NCBI GenBank assembly: GCA_045532655.1
Contig: JAZSGI010000044.1
Span: 1 to 7,796, forward strand
Source: JAVBQJ01 sp045532655
Lineage (GTDB): Bacteria; Verrucomicrobiota; Lentisphaeria; Victivallales; Victivallaceae
DNA: 7,796 nt
Reading direction: 5' to 3'
Within the stretch, counting starts at the first letter, position 1, and every line of letters begins with the position of its first letter. The notes under the pieces are model-generated. The model did not search any database. It saw nothing but the letters and a program-made list of their open reading frames with translations, and was not told the DNA's origin. Both the position numbers and the translations under genes were made by a program. Positions 1 to 5,854 of this stretch are shown here, piece by piece.

Positions 1-1065
1 CATCTGCTGTGGTGGTTCCGGGGTGTCTGCGGTAACAGTTTTGCTTACACTCACCCCCAGCAGGCGTACAGGACGGTGGGAAACTTCGGTACGGGTCAAC
101 AGCCTGGCGGCGTTGGTGTATATTTCAGAAGCAAGGGTAATGCTGCTGTTGCCAGTCTGACTGCGGGTGACAGTTCGCAGGTCGCCGTAACGGATTTTAA
201 GGGTCACAGTAAATGCTTTCATTTTTTCCGCTGAAAGCATTGCCGCCACTTCTTCCGCCAGTGATTTCAGTACGGGATGAAGATCGGCAGCATCAGTTAT
301 ATCTGCCGGGAAGGTAACTTCACGGCCGAAACTTTTCCGCTGCCATTCAGGAGTTACCGGACGGGGATCTATACCCCTGACGATATTGTAAAAATCAAGC
401 CCGGCTTTGCCGAAGTGAAACTTGAGATTGTCAAGGTCAAAAGCAAGCAGTTCCCTGCCGCTGCGTATGCCTATCCTGCGGAACTTCCGTGCCAGCGACG
501 GGCCGACACCGTAAAAATCTTCTATGGGCAGGGAACGGAGAAAATCACCGCTTGTTGCCGGGGTTATTACAGAGAGTCCTCTGGGTTTTTTCAGGCCGCT
601 TGCCATTTTTGCAAGAAATTTATTGAAGGACACTCCGGCAGATGCTGTAAGTCCCAGAGTATTGTATATTTCATATTGTATCCGGCGGGCAATATGTACA
701 GCTGTTTCACCGGAATTTTTGCATAGTTCTGTAACGTCGAGATAGGCTTCATCTATTGACAGCGGCTCGACAAGGGGGGTGATACTTAAAAATATTTTGC
801 GGATCTGTTCTGATATTTCACAATATGTACGGTTGTCAGGCAGCACAAATATCCCCTGCGGACAGAGTTTGCGTGCTGTTGCCGCCGGTTGTGCCGAATG
901 TATACCGTATGCTCTTGCTTCGTAACTTGCTGTACAGACCACGCCGCGCTGTTCCGGGGTGCCGCCGACGATAACCGGCTTGCCGCGCCACTCAGGATGG
1001 CGCAACTGCTCCACAGAGGCAAAAAAAGCATCCATATCTATATGTATTATACGCCGGGAATACAT
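1..1065 (-). CDS. dinB: DNA polymerase IV (Y-family translesion polymerase), C-terminal end cut by window edge
   Basis: Error-prone Y-family polymerase that copies past damaged DNA bases in the cytoplasm. I translated the minus strand from the ATG at 1065-1063; it stays open for 355 codons to base 1 with no internal stop. Visible landmarks: N-terminal IIHIDMDAFFASVEQ with metal-binding D10 and probable steric-gate F15; palm motif SIDEAY with D105 and E106; helix-hairpin-helix YGVG at 185-188; little-finger start KIRYGDLRTVTRSQ near 290; RPVRLLGVSVS near 332-342. All catalytic acidic residues are present, and the numbering is offset by two from E. coli Pol IV (D8, D103, E104). Length is already about that of the E. 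coli protein (351), so only a short tail should be missing. A weak AGGG site at 1072-1075 precedes the start. It lies 21 bp downstream of the metallophosphoesterase stop and is probably co-transcribed with it. No LexA-type box is obvious immediately upstream. Confidence 0.96.
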   Translation of the reverse strand, partial: MYSRRIIHIDMDAFFASVEQLRHPEWRGKPVIVGGTPEQRGVVCTASYEARAYGIHSAQPAATARKLCPQGIFVLPDNRTYCEISEQIRKIFLSITPLVEPLSIDEAYLDVTELCKNSGETAVHIARRIQYEIYNTLGLTASAGVSFNKFLAKMASGLKKPRGLSVITPATSGDFLRSLPIEDFYGVGPSLARKFRRIGIRSGRELLAFDLDNLKFHFGKAGLDFYNIVRGIDPRPVTPEWQRKSFGREVTFPADITDAADLHPVLKSLAEEVAAMLSAEKMKAFTVTLKIRYGDLRTVTRSQTGNSSITLASEIYTNAARLLTRTEVSHRPVRLLGVSVSKTVTADTPEPPQQM

Positions 1066-1086
1066 CTGTTGCCCTGTAATACGGGA

Positions 1087-1899
1087 TCAGCAATTATCTA
1101 TATTTACTGTTGCGAAGGAAAATATATCTGCAGCAGGATCGTAAACGATCTCTTTCATAGTGCCGTTAAGGGTGATACTGCCTGCACAGCTTTCGCCCCT
1201 GCCGTCGGCATCAAGTTCGGCTCCGGGATGGTGGACATGACCGCACAGGGAAAGATCAAGATTCTTTGCATACAATTTTTCAACGATTTTTTTCTGCCCG
1301 AAAAGCCTGTGCCGTACCCGCAGATACGGATGCTTTTCCAGCAGCGGATAATGGGAAACCAGTATCCGGGGACGTTCTTTGGGTTCAGCAAGACGTTCCA
1401 GCAGCCAGTCTCTGTCTTGCCGCAGCATGAATCCCCAGGAACATAACAGATTGCTGGGGCGGCTTGAATTGACCAGCAGCAGATCAACATCTTTGCATTG
1501 CCATTTTACCGGAAGTTCACCGAAATCCCAGCGTTCCTGATTGAGCCATTGAAAAGTTTCTCTTACTGCCTCAACACACTTTTTCCGCGGCACATAACAA
1601 TCATGATTACCAGGCATATAAACAAACGGGATATCTGAATCACGCAACGGACGGAGAATTTCCCTTACTGCGGCAAATTCCCCCGGTTGCCCGGTACTTG
1701 TAAGATCCCCGGTACACACAGCCAGATCGGGTTTTGTCCGCAGAATATAATCTACAGCCTTTTGCAGACGCTGCAAATCGTGACGGAAACGTCTGCGGAA
1801 ACGGTAATTGAATACTCCCACCCAGCGTTTGTCGAAATAGGCGAGTATATCTTCCGCCCCCCCACCGGCGTGGGGGTCGGAAAAGTGTACGATCTTCAT
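1087..1899 (-). CDS. Calcineurin-like metallophosphoesterase (Icc/CpdA-like)
   Basis: Predicted soluble two-metal phosphoesterase of 270 residues. The family's metal-ligand motifs appear in order: SDPH (D8, H10), GDLTSTG (D65), GNHDC (N98, H99, D100), SHYP (H183) and GHVHH (H221, H223). The order and spacing match the Icc/CpdA-type cyclic nucleotide phosphodiesterase and related 3',5'-phosphoesterase group. The substrate cannot be read from the sequence: cyclic nucleotides, nucleic-acid ends or phosphoproteins all remain possible. Residues 24-41 form an Arg/aromatic-rich insertion between the first two motifs. No signal peptide or membrane segment is seen, so it should be cytoplasmic. The start ATG (1899-1897) shares one base with the kinase stop TGA (1901-1899), forming TGATG, with AAGGG at 1909-1913 inside the kinase end. 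This is a classic arrangement for translational coupling. Co-expression with the kinase is strongly suggested; an enzymatic partnership is inference only. Confidence 0.93.
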   Translation of the reverse strand: MKIVHFSDPHAGGGAEDILAYFDKRWVGVFNYRFRRRFRHDLQRLQKAVDYILRTKPDLAVCTGDLTSTGQPGEFAAVREILRPLRDSDIPFVYMPGNHDCYVPRKKCVEAVRETFQWLNQERWDFGELPVKWQCKDVDLLLVNSSRPSNLLCSWGFMLRQDRDWLLERLAEPKERPRILVSHYPLLEKHPYLRVRHRLFGQKKIVEKLYAKNLDLSLCGHVHHPGAELDADGRGESCAGSITLNGTMKEIVYDPAADIFSFATVNIDNC

Positions 1900-4355
1900 C
1901 AGTTACTGCCCTTGTACCGGATTATTCCGTCAAGGATCTGAACCCAGACATCGTTGGGGGCAATGTTACGCATCCACGGTGCATATTGCTTCTGGTTCAT
2001 AAGATAGAAGAAAAGGAAGTGCTGTCTGGGGTGATTTGCCGGGAATACGACATTCTCCAACTTGCTTTTCCGTGCAAGTGCTTTACGGTCGATTGCAGCG
2101 TCGATACCTTTCAGGGAATCGGCTGTGATGTTTGCAAATTCTATCTCATGTCTGGTATCTGTATAAAGATCTGTCAGATAGAGCTTTTGCACGTCAAAAT
2201 CATCTACATGGAACAGGTATTCCACCTGCTTGCCTTCTGCGCTGCTGACCTGCCACGGGAACTGTACCCCGATAATATAATCTTTGGCAATGCTGAATCT
2301 GCTGATGGCTGCAATATTTTCGGTCAGGGCAGTGGGCAGTTTCTGCGCTTGGGCAAAGAGATCTGAAGCCTTTTTCATGTCTTTGCTGGAAAGCATGGTG
2401 TAATCGGGATTGAAAAGTGCCATTTTTTTGGTTTTTTCCGTAAATCCTGCAACATCATTTTCGGCAATGGCAATGAAGAAATAACCCATTGCCTCGTTCA
2501 TTTCTGCCTGTACTTTTGCCATATAGGCGGAACTGACCTTATCCTGTTCACGCTGCCGTGCGGCAATTTCTTTTTCGTTGGCATCCCGCAAACGTTTATG
2601 TTCCTCGGCTGCAGCTTTTGCCACTTCGGCATCTGCCTTGATCTCTGCTGCCCGTTTCACCCGCTGATCCAGCAGGGCGGCCCGTCTGCTGCCGGAGCGT
2701 ACTGCTTCTTCTCTGACGGCATAAAGGTTGCGGAGATTCTGGTAGTGGGTAATGTCATGCATCTGGGCGTCGGCGGGAATAACAGTACGCTGGAAGTAAG
2801 TATCACAGCGGGAAAGAAACTCTGCATCGGAAAGGGTATGTGCCTGTGCGGCAAGGTTTTTTGCCTCAACTGCAAATTGTGCATAGACCACTACCGGAAT
2901 ATCGTCCCCTTCTTCTTCGGCGGGGGAAGTAAGGAAGAAGAGTACTGCACCCGCTGCAGCAATAATGATAAGTCCGGCAATAAGAAGCAGAAGCAATCTT
3001 TTTACCGGCGATGCCGGTTTGTTTTCTTTTGACTTTTCCTCTTTTGGGGCCGTGAGCGACTTGGGCGCAATACCTTTGATAACAGGTACTGATTCCGGCT
3101 TGGCAACTTCCGGCTTGGCATCTCCCTGGGGGGCTGCAGCTTTTGGGATTGCTGCCTTCGGTGCTCCGGGTTTGGGGATTGCTGCCTTCGAGGCTCCTGG
3201 CTTGGGGATTGCCGCCTTCGGTGCTCCGGGTTTGGGAACTGCGGCTTTTGGGGCAGCTTTCGGCACTGCTGATTTAGGAGCGGCATCTGCTGCAGGGGAT
3301 TCTTCGGCGGCAGCAGGATTTTTCTTTTCCGAGGTGGATTGTTTGGTATCCAGCTTGATTATTGATATCGCCGGAGCTGCGCCTGCTGCCGGAGCGGCAG
3401 ATGCTGCCTTGAGTGTATCTGCAACAGCGATAAATTTATCAAGAGCGATACGTACTTCTTTGGCATTCTGATAACGGTTCGCCGGGGAGAGTGCCATCAT
3501 CTTGACAATGATATCATTGAGCATGCCCGGAATATCAGGATTGATTTCTTTAGGCGGAGTGAGATTGCCGGTAACATGCTGCTTGGCAATCTCGTCAGTA
3601 TTTTCGCCTACATAAGCATAACGGCCCGTTACAAATTGGAAAAGGGTTGCGCCGAGGCTGTAAATATCGCTGCGGCAGTCGATTTCTGAACCGGTAAGCT
3701 GTTCCGGGCTTATATATTGCGGAGTGCCGAGGACTTCGCCGTTTTCTGTGACATTGCTTTTGGTACCGATCTGGGAAAGTCCGAGGTCGGCGAGTTTTGC
3801 CCTGCCGTTTGAGGCGATGATGATATTGTCCGGCTTGATGTCCCGGTGGGTAAGTTTGCGTTCATTCCAGGCGAAACTCAATGCATCTGCGATCTGACTG
3901 GCGATATTTGCGGCACGCTTGAAATCCAGAACTTTTTCCTCTGCAAGAACAGCTTTCATCGTGGGGCCGTCAACATATTCCATTGCAAAGTAGATCACGC
4001 CGTCGTCATTGCCAACTGCATAAGCCTGTACGATATTGGGATGATTGAGTTTCGCGGCGAGGCGTGCTTCCTGTACGAGATTGTCCACAAGTGATTTATC
4101 GCTGCACAGATGCGGCTGGATGATTTTCAGGGCGGCAGGCCGGTCAAGGGAAAGCTGCTGGGCAAGATAGACGATGCCCATGCCGCCTTTGGCTATTTCC
4201 CGGATAATAGCGAAGTCACCGATAACAGAACCTGCAGCAAAAGGAGTTGCCGGGAGCGTAATATTTTTGCCGCAAGTTTTGCACTGAGCCTCTTTTCCGC
4301 ACTCTTCTGCGGTGAACTTATTTACTGCTTTACATTCTGGACATTGAAAACGCAT
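1899..4355 (-). CDS. Transmembrane Ser/Thr protein kinase (Hanks/PknB type) with N-terminal zinc ribbon and novel C-terminal region
   Basis: 818 residues from the preferred start. Domains in order: zinc ribbon at 1-32 with CPEC (C5, C8) and CKTC (C25, C28); kinase domain about 45-312; Ala/Pro/Lys-rich linker 316-450 with tandem KAAIPKPGAP-like decapeptides; one membrane helix about 453-475; a 340-residue C-terminal region with a probable coiled coil near 545-620. Catalytic residues are all present: glycine loop AKGGMG (first Gly is Ala), K77 in AALK, E96, HRDIKPDN (D172, K174, N177), DLG (D190) and SPE (E218). It should therefore be active, with the kinase in the cytoplasm and the C-terminal part outside the membrane. 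I do not recognise the C-terminal fold; its W- and Y-rich end may be a sensor domain. An upstream in-frame ATG at 4376 has no ribosome site, whereas AGGGG (4362-4366) sits 6 nt before the ATG at 4355. Its stop overlaps the next start. Confidence 0.94.
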   Translation of the reverse strand: MRFQCPECKAVNKFTAEECGKEAQCKTCGKNITLPATPFAAGSVIGDFAIIREIAKGGMGIVYLAQQLSLDRPAALKIIQPHLCSDKSLVDNLVQEARLAAKLNHPNIVQAYAVGNDDGVIYFAMEYVDGPTMKAVLAEEKVLDFKRAANIASQIADALSFAWNERKLTHRDIKPDNIIIASNGRAKLADLGLSQIGTKSNVTENGEVLGTPQYISPEQLTGSEIDCRSDIYSLGATLFQFVTGRYAYVGENTDEIAKQHVTGNLTPPKEINPDIPGMLNDIIVKMMALSPANRYQNAKEVRIALDKFIAVADTLKAASAAPAAGAAPAISIIKLDTKQSTSEKKNPAAAEESPAADAAPKSAVPKAAPKAAVPKPGAPKAAIPKPGASKAAIPKPGAPKAAIPKAAAPQGDAKPEVAKPESVPVIKGIAPKSLTAPKEEKSKENKPASPVKRLLLLLIAGLIIIAAAGAVLFFLTSPAEEEGDDIPVVVYAQFAVEAKNLAAQAHTLSDAEFLSRCDTYFQRTVIPADAQMHDITHYQNLRNLYAVREEAVRSGSRRAALLDQRVKRAAEIKADAEVAKAAAEEHKRLRDANEKEIAARQREQDKVSSAYMAKVQAEMNEAMGYFFIAIAENDVAGFTEKTKKMALFNPDYTMLSSKDMKKASDLFAQAQKLPTALTENIAAISRFSIAKDYIIGVQFPWQVSSAEGKQVEYLFHVDDFDVQKLYLTDLYTDTRHEIEFANITADSLKGIDAAIDRKALARKSKLENVVFPANHPRQHFLFFYLMNQKQYAPWMRNIAPNDVWVQILDGIIRYKGSN
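3151..3240 (-). repeat. Three tandem 30-bp in-frame repeats inside the kinase linker
   Basis: Units at 3151-3180, 3181-3210 and 3211-3240 are nearly identical, and degenerate partial copies flank them on both sides. Each encodes one decapeptide of the KAAIPKPGAP type (residues roughly 370-410 of the kinase). The unit is a multiple of three, so copy-number change by slippage or recombination would lengthen or shorten the linker without breaking the frame. The linker joins the cytoplasmic kinase domain to the membrane helix. Confidence 0.85.
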
Positions 4356-4361
4356 TATTAA

Positions 4362-4366
4362 CCCCT
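4362..4366 (-). promoter_or_regulatory. Ribosome binding site deciding the kinase start
   Basis: AGGGG on the minus strand lies 6 nt before the ATG at 4355-4353. The in-frame ATG seven codons upstream (4376-4374) is preceded by AATCCT and has no comparable site. The zinc ribbon begins directly after the 4355 start (MRFQCPEC), as is usual for this protein type. Confidence 0.7.
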
Positions 4367-4404
4367 GTATTTCCATAGGATTGAAACAATTATCTTACGA
4401 TCAT

Positions 4405-4433
4405 ACTATAGCATAAATTTCATGTTTTTGCAA
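4405..4433 (-). promoter_or_regulatory. Sigma70-like promoter of the kinase-phosphoesterase-dinB operon
   Basis: On the minus strand, a -35 box TTGCAA (4433-4428) is followed after exactly 17 bp by a -10 box TATAGT (4410-4405). The -10 matches consensus at 5 of 6 positions and the -35 at 4 of 6. Transcription should begin near 4398, leaving a leader of about 43 nt before the ATG at 4355. That leader would put the alternative ATG at 4376 only about 22 nt from the RNA 5' end without a ribosome site, which supports the 4355 start. Confidence 0.7.
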
Positions 4434-4440
4434 TCTTTTT

Positions 4441-4467
4441 TTCTGCAAATGCATGAATTTTTCAGAA
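4441..4467. repeat. Interrupted dyad symmetry upstream of the kinase promoter
   Basis: Outer arms TTCTG (4441-4445) and CAGAA (4463-4467) enclose inner arms AAAT (4447-4450) and ATTT (4457-4460), with CATG at the centre (4452-4455). The element sits 8 bp upstream of the -35 box, in the stretch after the MBOAT stop. It could be a regulator-binding site or a weak RNA hairpin at the end of the MBOAT message. On the minus strand it is followed by an A-rich, not T-rich, run, so it is not a standard intrinsic terminator. Confidence 0.4.
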
Positions 4468-4484
4468 GAATGACACTCTTTGGA

Positions 4485-5852
4485 TCAGAAGTTGAAATAA
4501 ATAAAAGGTGAATATTTGACAAAAAAGAATACAGATACAGTCAGAAGTGTGACCGTTATGATGCAATTCAACAGTGTCGGTTTGAATTTTTCTTCAATCT
4601 CTGTGACAGGTTTCAAAAATAAAACAACTATGCCTCCCGCCAGAAAAAACAGAAGATTGCCCCACTCAAAATGGGCTGCAGAAACGCTTTCCGGCAGGAA
4701 CATTGCTTTGTAAACATTTACAGCCTCAGCCATGTTTGTCGCACGGAAAATCACCCACGTTGTCATTACGAAAAGAAAAGTTATCAATCTTGCCGGTAGC
4801 GCAGGCATTTTCAAGCCCATGAATTTGCTCCATATACGGTGAATGACCATGGCCACTCCGTGGAAAAGTCCCCACAGAACAAAAAGCCAGCTGGCACCGT
4901 GCCACAATCCGCTTACCAGAAAAGTCAGAAGCAGATTGATGCAGTTGCGTAGTTTGCTGCAGCGGTTGCCGCCCAGCGGTATATAGATGCTTGCTGTCAG
5001 GAATCTGCCTAAAGTAATGTGCCAACGCCGCCAGAAGTCAGTAATGCTTGCCGCAAGGTAGGGGGCATGAAAGTTTTTCGGAAGATGTATGTTGAATATA
5101 AGTCCGATACCGATCGCCATATCACAGTATCCGCTGAAATCAAAAAATATCTGGAAGGTATAAGCCAGTGCAGTTTGCCATCCTGTCAGCAGGTCGCCGT
5201 AAGAATTCAGAAATCCCGGATCAGCGATCCCGGCAAAAAAGTCTGCAAGCAGGATTTTTTTGCCCAGACCTATGGAAAAAATGAAAAGTCCGGCGGCGAT
5301 ATTCCGTGCATCGGGGCGTAGACATTCATCTTTGGCAAATTGGCTCATCATTTCATCCGGCAGGACGATGGGACCTGCAATCAGCTGCGGGAAAAAACAC
5401 ACAAACAAAGCATAATCCCGGAAGGAATACCGCTGCAGGGAGCGTGAATAGACAAGCTGCAGGAAAGATATCTGCTGGAAGGTGAAAAAACTTATTCCAA
5501 GAGGCAGCAGAATATTTTTCAATACAAAAGATGTGTTGAAAATCATGTTGATATTTTCTACGAAAAAATCATAATATTTAAAATACCCAAGCAAGGCAAT
5601 ATTGGCGAGTACTCCGGCGGTAAAGAGTATTTTTGATTGTTTCCGGTAAAGCATTTGAGCAAAAAACCAGTTCATAAAAAGTGAACAGGCCAGAATCAGT
5701 GAGTAACTCCAGTTGAACCAGGAATAAAATACGAATGAGGCGGCTATCAGCCATAATTTTGCCGCTATATGGCCTTTGCGGGCAAGGAGATAGTAGATGA
5801 TAACCGTTACGGGGAGAAATCCGAAGATAAATGTGAAAGTCGGGAAGAGCAT
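4485..5852 (-). CDS. MBOAT-family O-acyltransferase (AlgI-like)
   Basis: A 455-residue polytopic membrane protein of the MBOAT family, closest in style to AlgI/PatA acyltransferases that move acyl groups (usually acetyl) across the membrane onto exported polysaccharides. Visible landmarks: hydrophobic N-terminus with FYSWFNWSY at 42-50; FFTFQQISF at 122-130; FPQLIAGPIV at 154-163; FFDFSGYCDMAIGIG at 236-250; FWRRWHITLG at 273-282; IYIPLGGNR at 289-297; SGLWHGASW at 314-322. H318 in LWHG is the expected catalytic histidine, and H278 is the second conserved one. The usual RDYLYIPLGG context reads LTASIYIPLGG here, so the common Arg-Asp-Tyr is absent. Length is slightly short for AlgI (about 460-520). 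It starts 2 bp after the SGNH protein's stop and must be co-transcribed with it. There is no alginate gene nearby, so the acceptor is unknown and algI is not assigned as a symbol. Confidence 0.93.
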   Translation of the reverse strand: MLFPTFTFIFGFLPVTVIIYYLLARKGHIAAKLWLIAASFVFYSWFNWSYSLILACSLFMNWFFAQMLYRKQSKILFTAGVLANIALLGYFKYYDFFVENINMIFNTSFVLKNILLPLGISFFTFQQISFLQLVYSRSLQRYSFRDYALFVCFFPQLIAGPIVLPDEMMSQFAKDECLRPDARNIAAGLFIFSIGLGKKILLADFFAGIADPGFLNSYGDLLTGWQTALAYTFQIFFDFSGYCDMAIGIGLIFNIHLPKNFHAPYLAASITDFWRRWHITLGRFLTASIYIPLGGNRCSKLRNCINLLLTFLVSGLWHGASWLFVLWGLFHGVAMVIHRIWSKFMGLKMPALPARLITFLFVMTTWVIFRATNMAEAVNVYKAMFLPESVSAAHFEWGNLLFFLAGGIVVLFLKPVTEIEEKFKPTLLNCIITVTLLTVSVFFFVKYSPFIYFNF

Positions 5853-5854
5853 GA

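Noticed and set aside
277..726. 149-codon open frame on the plus strand
   Set aside because: It is the exact antisense of the dinB codons in the same phase; dinB has all polymerase motifs and this frame has none.
889..1446. 185-codon open frame on the plus strand
   Set aside because: It lies opposite dinB and the phosphoesterase, both with clear motifs; the translation is Cys-rich and without recognisable domains.
3151..3240. Short direct repeats as a CRISPR array
   Set aside because: Units are directly adjacent with no spacers and are in frame inside a coding region.
2965..3471. 168-codon plus-strand frame rich in Gly/Ala/Phe
   Set aside because: A shadow of the repetitive Ala/Pro/Lys linker of the kinase; its repeats simply mirror the 30-bp units.
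4356..4376. Seven-residue longer kinase start at 4376
   Set aside because: No ribosome site, and only about 22 nt from the predicted RNA start; the ATG at 4355 has AGGGG at 6 nt.
4436..4442. Seven-T run as a plus-strand terminator
   Set aside because: No plus-strand gene leads into it, and the dyad lies after, not before, the T run.
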